The notes beneath the pieces were generated by a model, which saw only the letters and a list, made by a program, of their open reading frames with translations, had not been told where the DNA came from and made no database searches. From assembly GCA_963930645.1 (NCBI GenBank), contig OZ005648.1, forward strand, positions 103,050,667 through 103,114,666: a DNA stretch of 64,000 bases. The letters are read 5' to 3'. Below, in pieces: positions 21,536-31,811 of this stretch; positions within the stretch are counted from its first letter, which is position 1; each line of letters opens with the position of its first letter. This stretch comes from Salticus scenicus. Its lineage: Eukaryota; Arthropoda; Arachnida; Araneae; Salticidae. The position numbers were made by a program, and so were the translations under genes.

Positions 21536-21689
21536 GCTGTACGTCACGGTAGTACAGCTTATATGTTTGTATTTAATAATAAGAAATAAGATTTAAGGGT
21601 TAAAAAAAAAAAAATAGATATTTGAGGTTTTACTTGCAAATAAACCCTAAATACAAAATATTAATAGATAAATAACTAACGAATTTTCA

Positions 21690-21960
21690 ATTTCAGTTCA
21701 ATACAAATGCATTTACTAAAGCAAAAACATCTTAAAAGAAAACACTTTATCTATATTAGATTGAATTAAATCGATGACAGTTGAGCATCAAACGTACTCT
21801 GATTAAATTATCCTCGTATTTCTCGGAAATTAAATTGGCAATAGATTTGATTGAATGTCATTTGGTTAATTAAATTTTTGTTTCCGTTAATTTGATTTCG
21901 CGAATTTCATTCAACGATCTACATATAATTTGTTCATATAATAATGTGAAATTCAAGTTC
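21690..21960. repeat. Diverged dispersed repeat U, copy 1
   Basis: Shares in order GTACTCTGATTAAATTA, TTTCTCGGAAATTAAA, GAATGTCATTTGG and AATTAAATTTTTGTTTC with the segment at 59350-59580. The match is moderate (roughly two thirds by eye). Nature unknown. Confidence 0.45.
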
Positions 21961-22663
21961 AATTCTGAAAAAAAAAAAAAAAAAAATCTGACGCGTTATG
22001 TAATATTTTAATGCAAGTACAAAATTTGTGAAAGAATATCAAAATGACTTTAAACTTAAATGTTTATTGAAAACAGACAGGTATTAAATATTTTAAATTG
22101 TTGCATTGTAAATTTTGTTATAGATGTTGAGAAAGATTGAGAAAGATTCATTTTGGAATATTGAATACATTTTTTTTTTTTTCTTTTTTATCATTTCGTT
22201 TAAATTTGCAATTTTTGGTATTTAGAAAAAAAAAAAAAAAAAAAAACTTTAAATTTTTTAAGTACTGTTCAGTTAATATGGCTTCGTTCAATGAGATATA
22301 TCTAGGTTAAATACTAAAAATTATTTTTAGTAATTTTAAATAGTTTTCTCTAGACTGAATTTAAAAGACATGCGGTAGACATTTATTACTTTAGAAAATG
22401 TTGTTATAGAAAACGTTCGTGCTATTTTTGACGTTTGTACATTATGAGAATATAAACTTATAATATAAATACTTCCTATTTGTCAGTTTTATATAACAGA
22501 AATGTTAACGATTGATTCCTGTAAATTACTGATTATGATGCATGCTTTTTGTTCATATGATAGTGTGCGTTTACAACGTTCAAAGTTTTCTAAAACAAGT
22601 TTCGCATTTTAAAATATACCACTAACGTTCAAAAAATATAATTTTGTATTCATTATACCATAC
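21961..22663. other. No gene; A/T homopolymers
   Basis: Poly(A) at 21968-21986 and 22226-22245; poly(T) near 22171-22181. Nothing else recognised. Confidence 0.45.
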
Positions 22664-23082
22664 CTGGTAATATTTATAATTTATTCCGGCATGCTGTTAG
22701 AGCCGCCCTTTTTTCACACCAGTAAATTTTTAAAACATTTTTCTTCTTATTTCATCGTAATTACATATTGGAGAAAATTTCTGTAAAATCATACTGGTGT
22801 GAGAAAGAGGCGGGACTAACTTCGGGTTGGGTTGTGAGGATTAAGACCGATTGACTGCACAAGGGTCCTAGGCCTGAGGGGGAGAGGCCTCCGTGGAGTC
22901 TTTCTAACCCGTATTTAAGAAAGTTTCGTAGAAAATCACGGAAAACTCCAAATGCCTACGCCGACGAGCGCGACCTGGGATCGGACCTGGCCCTCAAGTC
23001 TACCAGCTTTGAGCGCAGAACTGCTTGGCCACTGATGGGCTAACAGTACTCCGGGATGAATCATATATGTTTCGAGGTATAA
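22664..23082. mobile_element. MITE family D/J copy split by a SINE
   Basis: The left part begins CATACCTGGTAATATTTATA and includes CACCAGTAAATTTTT and the inverted ACTGGTGTGAGAAAG, ending at GCGGGACTAAC. The right end (GCTAACAGTACTCCGGGATG to about 23082) is the expected inverted partner. The 216 bp between them is SINE S. Confidence 0.7.
22821..23036 (-). mobile_element. tRNA-derived SINE, family S copy (minus strand), inside a MITE
   Basis: Read on the minus strand it starts CCATCAGTGGCCAAGCAG (A box near TGGCCAAGCAG) and has the B-box GGTCCGATCCC about 45 bp later, then the same body as the copies at 19171 and 54525 (GGAGTTTTCCGTGATT, CTTAAATACGGGTTAG, AGGCCTAGGACCC, GCAGTCAATCGG). The host words GGGACTAAC and GGGCTAAC on its two sides look like a degenerate target duplication. 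No poly(A) tail remains. Confidence 0.75.
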
Positions 23083-23242
23083 TTCTACCTCTCTTAACCT
23101 ACACTATTCTAGGCATATTATTATATTTTACTCTGTGAATAAATAAGAGGTACTCGATTTTATTATTTTCAACGTATTTTAAGGGATCAGGTACCTTTGA
23201 AAGTAGGTAATATCAGAAAAAAATGATCGTAACTTTATTTAC

Positions 23243-23275
<33 letters not shown>

Positions 23276-23698
23276 CTTTTAAAACCTGGTAATTTTAACA
23301 GATGTTAAGAAAGGTTTTATCACACTTTTACAACCGTTAAAATAGTGCTAAATATTTATGAAAATATTTTTTTATAAAAATATTAGAGATAATTTTTATA
23401 ATGTAAAACCTTACCAGTACAATATCTCCGTGACGTGATCGTTAGACAGAATGTAACGAATGTTTAGCAGTTTTTACATGAGATGTAAATATATGAAATG
23501 ACGAATAATTACTTAAAAAAAAAAAAAAAACTACTAATTATAAGCACAATTAGGCAAAAAATAATGATAATATTTTTTAATAATAATTGCAATAATTTTT
23601 TTTTCAAAAGAATGGAGCTTTTCAGTAAAATTTTTATTCGTCATTTTAGTTATAGGGTATTTTTCCATGTGCACAATTTTGGTTAGGTTCATGTGACG
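23083..23698. other. No gene; (AAT)n 23243-23275
   Basis: AT-rich with an 11-unit AAT run and an A run at 23514-23529. Confidence 0.5.
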
Positions 23699-23900
23699 CA
23701 TACTTGCCAACATCCTAATTAATATTCCGTAGTATTGTTAGTCCCGCCCTTTTTCTCACGCCAGTTAATTTTTAGAGTAATATTCTCCAAAGGAAATTAC
23801 GATTAAATAAGAAGAAAAATATTCTGAAAAGATACTGGTGTGAAAAAGAAGGCGGGGCTAACAATACTACGGAATATTAATTAGTATGTTGGCACGTATG
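23699..23900. mobile_element. MITE family D copy, intact ends, 8-bp TSD
   Basis: The ends CATACTTGCCAACATCCTAA and TTAGTATGTTGGCACGTATG enclose 202 bp, flanked by exact ATGTGACG repeats (23691-23698 and 23901-23908). Long inverted arms include AATATTCCGTAGTATTGTTA and TAACAATACTACGGAATATT. Best preserved member of the D family here. Confidence 0.9.
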
Positions 23901-23908
23901 ATGTGACG

Positions 23909-24068
23909 TATCATTTGCATGTAATTCTGCGAGCAAGGCTTATGTCAACAAAAACTTAGCTCAGTTTTTTTTCAACAAAAAATAAGTAAAATTAAAATAG
24001 ACAAGTATTTTATCAGCTGTAACAGAAAGATGAAATATTTCCTAATAATTGTTATTAATTAGAAGTTT

Positions 24069-24101
<33 letters not shown>

Positions 24102-24718
24102 CAAGTTATTGTAAAAAGAACCCTGATAATTTTTTACGATTATTTTCACCGTTCAAAAGTACCTGTTTCCTTAAAAGCAAATAAAAGTAACTTATTAAAC
24201 AGTATTTTAAATTACAATTTAAAACATTACGTGTAGTTTTGCAGAGCGGCAACTGTTCTTTGAAAAGAAGAGAAGGAAAAATTATTATTTTTGTATCTTA
24301 TAAGTTAAAGAATTAAATAATAATAAAAAATAAAGAATCAAAAACAACATGCAAATCACAAAACGGAAGGTAATTAACCAGATTTTATAAAATATTAAAG
24401 GAATTGTGTTCTATGATCATCCTTTCTACAGAAGTATATCAGAATTTCTCCCTAAGCCAAATAGAAAACTTGCCTAAAAACATGTTCAAATTCATTTACT
24501 AGCAATTTTTCACCAATTTTAGAGACCGCGCAGTTTTAAAAGTTAAAGGGTTGAGAGACCAATAAAATTGCACCATGTTTGCTATTTTATACAAAGAAAA
24601 AAAAATGTAAGTAAATAAAGTTAGGTAAATCTTAAAATTTACTTTTGCCTCTAAGCTATAAAATAAATATTCTATAATTCATGCATACAACATTTGTATT
24701 AATGAACAATAATCTCTG

Positions 24719-24751
<33 letters not shown>

Positions 24752-25291
24752 ATCTATGCTAAACACATCATGTGTTGAAATTAATTCATATACTTAGGGG
24801 GGGGGGAGATTTTTTTTTAAATATTTATATTTCAAACCGATTTATTTTTATTTTATCTTATTTATTTATTTATTTTTGAGTCTGAACCACCTTATTTATA
24901 CTAAACGCAATCGTATTTTAAAATAAAAAGAATGTAAAAACTATATATATTCAAAAATTACCATCTACATTTTAACGATTTTAGAATTTTTTTTTTTTTT
25001 TTTTTTTTTTTTGAAAGTTTTTAAATAAAAAAACGTCAAGCTAATAAATTTCTAATATTTATTTATTTCTGTTTATAAAATTTTGTTCATTATGCTCGTA
25101 GATATTTTTTGTCTATTAAAAATATAAGAACATAATGTAAACTGGGTTTACTTATCAAAATCTTTATTTATTTACTTTAAGTGTATAAATTCTAGGTAGT
25201 TTTAATGCAATTCAAACTTTTCTTTCAATAATAATACATATTTGCATTTCGAATTATAACTCCATAATGAAAATGTGAATAGTATATTTAA
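23909..25291. other. No gene; long poly(A)/poly(T) tracts
   Basis: Poly(T) 24071-24101, poly(A) 24719-24747, a G run near 24798-24805 and poly(T) 24989-25012. No other structure recognised. Confidence 0.5.
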
Positions 25292-25664
25292 CATGATTCC
25301 CACGACCCGACTTTTTTCAAGGATTCTTCCACCAGAGAGAGAATAATGTTTATATAAATTTATCCTTAAATGTACAAGGCACATTTAACCCGTTCAGTGG
25401 CGGTGGTATATATTTTGTACCACCTAATTTTAGTTCCCAACCGCAAAAATTCCCCCCAGAAATTCTTTATAAAATTTTAGTTTTTTACCTTATCCGAAAA
25501 CATTCGTTTATTACTTTTATTTTAATGTTGTTCTCACATACTGGTGGCACTTGATTTTAAATGAACTTAAATTCTCTGCCCCTGAAAGGGTTAAGAAGAC
25601 ATTTTATGTTTAGATAACACTGGTGGAAGAGTCCTTGGAAAAAAATCGGGCCGTGGGAACCCTG
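25292..25664. mobile_element. Inverted-repeat element L, split by a TTAA element
   Basis: CATGATTCCCACGACCCGAC, TTTTTTCAAGGATTCTTCCACCAG on the left are mirrored by CTGGTGGAAGAGTCCTTGG and GGGCCGTGGGAACCCTG on the right. Flanks share TTTAA. The two halves are separated by a family G element (25385-25594). A related half may lie at 38167-38210 (TGTTGGAAGAGTCAGGG, ATGGGCCGTA). Confidence 0.7.
25385..25594. mobile_element. piggyBac-type MITE, family G copy nested in L
   Basis: TTAACCCGTTCAGTGGCGG at one end and CCCCTGAAAGGGTTAA at the other, with TTAA on both sides. The interior TGGTACCACCTAATTTTAG-like and ACTGGTGGCACTTG boxes are diverged versions of those in other G copies. Confidence 0.75.
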
Positions 25665-25679
25665 TTTAAAAAACGAAAA

Positions 25680-26200
25680 TATTCAATTCAGAAAGTTGTG
25701 AATTATAAAAAGCGATTGTGAAGTATATTTTTTGAATACGATGACTGGAAATGCATCAAATATTCCTACATAAAAAGTCACTCTCTTTAAATTTCAAGAA
25801 ACTCCAAAATAGTAATTACCTTAAACCTACATAAAACTCTTCAATATTCAGTGCACAAAGTTATAGAGGAGCTCTTGTCCTGGCTTGATGCAAATAAGTG
25901 AGATTTAGAGTGATTTATTTTGCATACATTTTGTTGGAAGAACCTGAAAATGAGTATTGTTGCAATATCTTAAAGAATTGACAGGAGAAATCTAAAATCC
26001 ATTTATCCATTCTCCTGTGACAAGTGTGCATCTATACAAATTAGGTAAACGTCCATAATCATATATTTTAAAATGTAACTTACATACTATTTTAAATATT
26101 GTTCAGTAAAGCATTTAAAAAAAAAATTAAAATCATTTATAATTTAAAATCATTTATAATTATATTGTGAGCTAATTATTTCGTTAATTTTTCGGAATAG
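25680..26200. repeat. Dispersed repeat K, copy 1
   Basis: Shares a long ordered series with 27590-28110: AAGTTGTGAATTA, CAAAGTTATA, GCTTGATGCAAATAAGT, TTTTGTTG, GAGAAATCTAAAATCCATTT, TTCTCNTGTGACA and CAGTAAAGCATTT. A shorter match is at 63555-63760. Frames are closed, so it is not an obvious protein relic. Could be an old transposon remnant or a local duplication. Confidence 0.65.
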
Positions 26201-26278
26201 TTTTGTAGTATTTCTAAATAAATACAAATAAGTAATAGAGCAAATACTTTCAGTTTTCTAAATTTACTTATTACGGTA

Positions 26279-26351
26279 TTTTCTTTTCTTTTTTTCTTTT
26301 TTTCTTTCTTTCTTTCTTTCTTTCTTTTTTTTTTTTTTTTTTTTTTTTTTT
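26279..26351. repeat. (TTTC)n and poly(T)
   Basis: T-rich and TTTC units followed by a poly(T) run of about 25. Confidence 0.9.
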
Positions 26352-26853
26352 GTAAACAGCTGATTGATAATAATTATTTATTTAATCAGTTATTCAAATA
26401 CATGTTTTAATTATAAACTTACGTTGTAAAATCACTAGGCACAGGAATTCTGTTTTTTATGGTCTTAATATTTTAGGAATTATATTAATTAAAACTTAAA
26501 ATAAACACATCAATGCTACAAACTACTCTTAACGGCTCATTAGACACAATATTTTTTTAGACAACTTTTCATCTAACTCCAAATTTAAGCCGATTTTCAG
26601 ATAGAAGTTACTTTAACAGTGAAACTAAGTTTGAACAAGTCGAAAAAAATTTTACTGTACGAATACTTTTTCACCCTATTCAACAAATCAGAGGCATGCG
26701 CAATCTTACGTTATGCCCCAAAATGGCGAACAATATGAAAGGCAGCATATTTGTGCTAAAAAAGATTTTCCAGAAAGAAAATGTTTAAATTGAATATATT
26801 AAAAATCATAAGCATCCTTGGGATGTTTAAAGTAGTTTGAATTCTCCTCTCTT

Positions 26854-27053
26854 CAGAGTTCCCAAATTTTATAATTTATTCCCGAGTATTTTTAGCCCCG
26901 CCTCTTTTTCATTCTGGAAATTTTGAAAAATGATTTTCTTCTTATTTAATCGTTGTCACATATTAAAGAGAAATAATCTACAAAATTTCTGGTGCAAAAA
27001 GAAGGCGGGGCTGAAAAATGCTCGTGAATAAATTATAATACTTGGGAACTTTG
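26854..27053. mobile_element. MITE family J copy, ~8-bp TSD
   Basis: CAGAGTTCCCAAATTTTATA pairs with the inverted right end closing CTTGGGAACTTTG. The flanks CCTCTCTT and CCTCTCTG agree in 7 of 8. Internal TTTTTAGCCCCGCCTC pairs with GGCGGGGCTGAAAAA. Confidence 0.8.
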
Positions 27054-27259
27054 CCTCTCTGGTATTTTATTTGGCAACAATTTAAGTAAATAGCAAAAAT
27101 TGCAGCGTCTATTCGTACCCACCTGCTGTAAGACTCTATTCTCAAAATAAATTTATATATACGAGTAACATTTAAACTTCCATGCTTTATTAAAATTAAA
27201 ATAATTAATTTAAAAAAAATCACTTAGATGAAATGTTTTATTAATCACTAAGAAAAGCG

Positions 27260-27486
27260 CAGGGGTCGTACTCTCCGCCCTTTTTTCAGGACACTCTCAT
27301 GAAAGAGAAAATTAAAAATTTATTTCCACCACTATTTTTAAAAAATAATCTCTACCCTATATAATCATGGCGCACAAGTGCAAATATACCGGAAGTATTT
27401 TAGCATGAAATTTGTGGTGACAAAAAAGGTGAAAATTTGTTAGCTCTGAGAGTGTCCTGAAAAAAGGGCGGAGAGTACGACCCCTG
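27260..27486. mobile_element. MITE family F, intact, 6-bp TSD
   Basis: Near-perfect ends of about 40 bp starting CAGGGGTCGTACTCTCCGCC and its inverse; flanked by AAAGCG on both sides (27254-27259, 27487-27492). The interior is non-coding. A solo end is at 21061-21095. Confidence 0.85.
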
Positions 27487-27589
27487 AAAGCGTTAGAATA
27501 TTTTTTATATTTATAGCTGATAGATAAAGATTAAATCTATTTATACTAAGTACTTGCTATAATTCGGTATTTAAATTTTTTATTATAAT

Positions 27590-28110
27590 TTCATAATGAA
27601 AAAAACTAATATATTCAAAGAAAAAAATATTAAATTTGTAAAGTTGTGAATTACAAAAGGTAACTGTCAAGTAAATTTTTAAATGTGATGACTTTAAGTA
27701 ATTAAAGATCTTCAATATTTCTAGATACAAAGTGACAACATTCAACTTTAACTAAAACCACAAAATAACATCTATTTCACAAGCCAGATAAAATGCTTTA
27801 AAGCTCAAGAAACAAAGTTATATATAGGAGCTTTTATCCTAGCTTGATGCAAATAAGTAAGCTTTTAAATGATTTATTTGGTATATGTTTTGTTGAAAGG
27901 ATCTAAAGATGAATATTGTTACAATACCTTAGAGAATTACCAAGAGAAATCTAAAATCCATTTATCAATTCTCATGTGACAGCTGTGTAGCAATACAGAT
28001 TAGATAAAAGTTCTGAATTTTATTTTTAAAACATCCTGGCACAATGTTTTAAATATTATCCAGTAAAGCATTTTTAAAATTTAATTTAAAATGATTTATA
28101 AATCTGTGCT
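27590..28110. repeat. Dispersed repeat K, copy 2
   Basis: See the ordered matches to 25680-26200. Same strand, about 1.9 kb downstream. Confidence 0.65.
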
Positions 28111-28212
28111 AATTACTATGTTAATAGCACTTTAAAAAAAAATTAATGATATGTAAATGTGCAACTATTTCTTATTGGTTGAGTTTACTTAGTAGCATCT
28201 TATAAATATGTA

Positions 28213-28723
28213 TTAACCCTTTAACGTTCACTCATTAATTTAGTTTAAAAATTAGTAAACTAATTTTAAAAATGGCTTTTAGACACATAGCTGACCATAA
28301 ATATTTAAAAAATAAAAAATTAGCATTGTTCCTTTTCGAGAAATTTTCGGTTTGAATCATCTGTAAGTAAACCTTATTGAATTCAAATGATATTTAATTT
28401 AATAAATAAATCACTTTATAAGTAAACATTATCGACAACAAAAACTCGTAAAAGTTGCATAGATCCCAACATTTCAATTTATTCCGGTGTATTTTAAACC
28501 TTTGCGTCACAAGATAATTCGGATCTTTTAAATTACACTGCCACCGGAATTTACGAACATTATTAAAATAGAAGAAATTTTAAATTTTCATGTTTAAAAA
28601 AGGGCCTTTTCTGCTATGTTATAAATGTAAATTTTAGCGAAAAAGTTTCCGGGATGAGTTTTTGCACATGAGAATTAAAATTAGGTGTTCCATCAACGGG
28701 AACACTGCGACTGAAAGGGTTAA
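28213..28723 (+). mobile_element. TTAA-ended composite, copy 1 (empty site for MITE I)
   Basis: Starts TTAACCCTTTAACGTTCAC and ends GCGACTGAAAGGGTTAA. It contains, in order, an AT-rich segment with AATGGCTTTTAGACACATAG, a broken family-J-like MITE end (CCCAACATTTCAATTTATTC) and a family G element. The same series occurs inverted at 47216-47850, there with a 139-bp MITE inserted. Both outer ends are piggyBac-like, so the whole unit may have moved as one element; segmental duplication is the alternative. Confidence 0.75.
28494..28723. mobile_element. piggyBac-type MITE, family G copy inside the composite
   Basis: TTAAACCTTTGCGTCACAAG to CTGAAAGGGTTAA. The interior has ACTGCCACCGGAATTTACGA and TTTCCGGGATGAGTTTTTGC, both shared with the copies at 47216 and 62937. 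It interrupts a J-like MITE end. Confidence 0.75.
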
Positions 28724-29192
28724 TTACTGTATTTTAAACGATTAATCGATAATTTTAACTAACAGTTACAATTTAAACATAACTTTTCAAATATATTACG
28801 CAAAAGTTTCTTTGAGCACTTGTTTTAAATTTCCAATTAATGTTCAAATTGTATTTCTTGGTATAACTTTTCAATTATATTGTACCAAAGAAGCTTTGTG
28901 TTCTAAAATATTTAGCAATAAGAATCTTGTTAATCTTGTTTTTATTTTCGTGAAAATTTACAAAATACATTAAATAAATTTTTGAATTCGGAGAAATAGA
29001 CACTTTATGAATGCATAATTTTTTTTAAGGGCTACTTGATTGGATTGATTAATTTTTTATTCCTAAACAAATATGGGCAATTTACCTATTCAAATTCATA
29101 AATTTTAATCGGTTTCATTACCACATTATAATTTTTAAATAAACGTCAGTTAATATAACGTAGAATACATATATATATATTGATAATTACGG
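28724..29192. other. No gene recognised
   Basis: AT-rich, no bounded repeat seen. Confidence 0.45.
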
Positions 29193-29331
29193 CAGGGATG
29201 GAACACGGGCGCAGAATTCATACCACTATCAATATAAGAAAATTTTCTACCTCTTGAATCAACGATATTATAGGTGGAGAAATTTCTTAAACAGATTCCG
29301 GTATGAATTCTGCGCCCGTGTTCCATCCCTG
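29193..29331. mobile_element. Young MITE family I, copy 1 (139 bp, 6-bp TSD)
   Basis: Perfect 32-bp inverted ends beginning CAGGGATGGAACACGGGCGC; flanked by TTACGG on both sides (29187-29192, 29332-29337). Same length as copy 2 at 47650-47788, from which it differs at six positions by my count, none in the terminal repeats. Non-coding. Confidence 0.92.
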
Positions 29332-29478
29332 TTACGGTAAAAAATAACTTTAAAAAAATAGAGAGTGAGAGAAAGACGATATTTCGTTAATTAACCTGTA
29401 ATTAAAGTAAGGGGGGGAAATGAAGAATTGAGTATATTGTACGTTTGGCGCAAAACTCACACTCATTATTTATTATAT

Positions 29479-30057
29479 ACACCCAGCGAAAAATATAGGA
29501 ACAAAGGGTTTTTTCTTTGATTTTTATTAAAAATAACGTTATCTAAATTGTGCTTATCATTTATTATTATTATGAAATAACACTATTCCTGGACCAATTT
29601 TTGTTTTAAGACTAATTTAGAAAAGTTTAAAGACTAAAATTTTTCTAATTTAAGACTACATTAAACGACAAAAAGATAGGAACAAAAAGTTTTTTAAAAA
29701 TTTTCATAAAATTACATTATCTAAATTGTGCTGATCATTTATTATCATAACAACATTTTATCATATCAAAAACATTTTAAATATTTGAATCATATTCAAA
29801 ATATTCATATTCAAAATAATCATATTCAAAAATTAAAAAAGAAAACCCTTTGTTCCTATCTTTTTGTCGCGCTGTGTAGTCTTAAATTAGAAAAAATATA
29901 GTTTTAAAATTTTTCTAAATTAGTCTTAAAACAAAAATTAGTCCAGGAATAGTGTTATTTTATAATAATAATAAATGATAAGCACAATTTAGATAACGTT
30001 ATTTTATGAAAAATCAAAGAAAAAACCCTTTGTTCCTAACTTTTTGTCGCGGGGTGT
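29479..30057. mobile_element. Double palindrome: MITE pair with Tc1/mariner-like ends
   Basis: The outer arms (~180-230 bp) start ACACCCAGCG and GGAACAAAGGGTTTTTTC; the right arm is the inverse, ending GTCGCGGGGTGT. Both run through CGTTATCTAAATTGTGCTTA and CACTATTCCTGGAC. An inner pair (about 29660-29878) has nearly the same ends: GACAAAAAGATAGGAACAAA and its inverse with CGCGCTGTGTAGTC. This is best read as one such element inserted in another of the same family. TA-rich flanks fit but do not prove a TA target. Confidence 0.7.
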
Positions 30058-30517
30058 TTATATATATATACATATCTGATATCTGCGCTTAGTAGATTGT
30101 TGGTTTAAGAAGAAAATAATTTTTTTTGACAAATAGTGAAATAGCGATATTCTGTATAAAGTTCCCAACCATGAATGTACTAACTTTTTATATTTATAAG
30201 AAATCCTAATTAAATACCTGACAAAAAATCAACTAAAATGTTCCTAAGGATTATAAAGTTTCAAAACCACACGCATTTTTTTAACTTGATCATTGTAATC
30301 CAGCTCAAGTTGAAATGTTATTTATGAAATATTAAGTTAAGTCAAAAGTTTTGTCTGTTTTTTGTTTGTCCATAAATAAAAATGGTATATTGAGGTTCGA
30401 GAACATATTCTACATAATTTTTGAAATCTCATTTTATGCTATTCGAAAAATGTATCAATTGCTGTGTTTATTTCATTTTATGCAGATCCATTACTTTTTA
30501 AAAAAGATCAAATATGT

Positions 30518-30549
<32 letters not shown>
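30058..30549. other. No gene; poly(A) 30519-30547
   Basis: AT-rich. The small frames here only gain length from the poly(A) tract. Confidence 0.5.
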
Positions 30550-30550
<1 letters not shown>

Positions 30551-31190
30551 GATAAAAAATTCACAACCTCATTTTCCACGAGTTCAAATCAGGTCACAAC
30601 GAAGCAAGTCGTAACACTTTTGAAACATTATGTAGGATGGATGGGTGGTTGGGTTTTACGTCGCACTAGTGCTGCGCAGATTGGCAATTGGCGACGGTCT
30701 GGGACACACCCCTAGAGGTGGTCCGGAGACATGCCATCACAATTTTGATCCTCCACGGAAGGGAACATTAGGTAGGAAGTCTATAAATGAAAGGACTTGC
30801 AGACGATGGTATGAAAAAATCTGTTCCGGCGATACGCGATATGGTGAAGATAAAAGAGGCTATAAATGCACATCGAGAATCGACAAAAGAGCTTTGCGCC
30901 GTGCAGCTCAAACCCCGTCCGACTCAAACCAAACGAAAATTGGCGCAGGCGTTTCGTATTTCTCAGTCAACTGTCGATCGTCAGCTTCACAAGATTGGCA
31001 AAAACAGTAAGAGTATTTAAATTGCACCGCACGACCTTGAAAGTAAATAATAATAATAAGAATAATAAGAAATTAGCGAAAATCGAACTTTTATTTGTTG
31101 CTTCGAAACTTTAGCCGAGGTGGTTGGCGACCTGTGATGAGAAGTGGGTACTGTACAACAACAAAAAGTCTGGTGTCATAGGCTCAGTTT
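30550..31190 (+). pseudogene. mariner-like transposase relic, interrupted by a SINE
   Basis: From 30779 one frame reads SINERTCRRWYEKICSGD, the end of the first helix-turn-helix region of mariner transposases (usually SERTCRRWFxKFRSGD). A frame change leads to LKPRPTQTKRKLAQAF, then RISQSTVDRQLHKIGK, the second helix-turn-helix. Near 31130 TCDEKWVLYNNKK matches the block around the first catalytic Asp (TGDEKWxxYDN); that Asp is kept. Around 30 or more residues between the two blocks, and everything after the first Asp, are missing. The sequence before 30638 (NQVTTKQVVTLLKHYVG) is probably the N-terminal helix region, split off by the SINE at 30638-30764. Inactive. Confidence 0.8.
30638..30764 (-). 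mobile_element. 5'-truncated SINE, family T copy 1, in the mariner relic
   Basis: Matches the 3' portion of the full SINE at 31812-32110: GGGTTTTACGTCGCACTAGT, GCTGCGCAGATTGGCAATT, GTGGTCCGGAGACATGCCAT and CTCCACGGAAGGGA. The tRNA-like head is absent. The flanks ACATTATGTAGGA (30625-30637) and ACATTAGGTAGGA (30765-30777) are a 13-bp target duplication with one change, as made by LINE-type machinery. Confidence 0.85.
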
Positions 31191-31225
31191 GTATCAGCCA
31201 CGGTGCGTCCTGGGATACATCTAAC

Positions 31226-31545
31226 CATAGCGTCCTAAACTAAATGCCTGTCGCGTTGCTCGTAGAGTTGGCAATAGTTCAAGCGGTAGACAGCGCCACC
31301 TGGTACAGATTGCGTGACTTTTTTATTCAATAACCACCAGTAATTTTAGGAAGTGATATATGATATATATAATCAACGTTTCTTCGATTCTATTCGCCTT
31401 TTATGTATATCAAGTCCCACTTAAAAATTATTGGTGGCTGTTGAATAAAAAAGTCGCGCAATCTGTACCAGGTGGTGCTGTCTACTACTTCAACTGTTGC
31501 CGAGTTTACGAACAGCGCGACAGGCATCTAGTTTAGGAGCCTATG
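31226..31545. mobile_element. MITE family E, copy 2 (7-bp TSD)
   Basis: CATAGCGTCCTAAACTAAAT and the inverse ATCTAGTTTAGGAGCCTATG; flanks ATCTAAC and ATTTAAC (7 bp, one change). The internal order is the same as copy 1 at 2304-2625. Confidence 0.85.
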
Positions 31546-31798
31546 ATTTAACAAAAGTAATTTTTATTTTTTATTTATTATTTATTTGTTTATTTTTGAG
31601 GTTGGTGTAGTCAGAAGAAAAGATTAAAATCATGTATCCCAAGGAAAGTTTATTAATGTCTTATACAATATACAGGGAGACTTGTTACACACCTTTGTTG
31701 CTAATTTCGAAAATTCTGTACAAAATTTTTATCATTTGTTCCATACTGAATTGCTACTTGTTTCGTCCATACTTCTATCTTTTCCCTAGATTGTTAAA
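31546..31798. other. Short unassigned spacer
   Basis: AT-rich, with ATACAGGGAGACTTGTTACA at 31670-31690, which may be the end of an unidentified element. Confidence 0.35.
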
Positions 31799-31811
31799 AT
31801 TAAAATGGATA

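Noticed and set aside
30351..30614. Lysine-rich frames overlapping at 30.4-30.7 kb as one gene
   Set aside because: Length comes from a poly(A) tract; the downstream part belongs to the mariner and SINE sequences.
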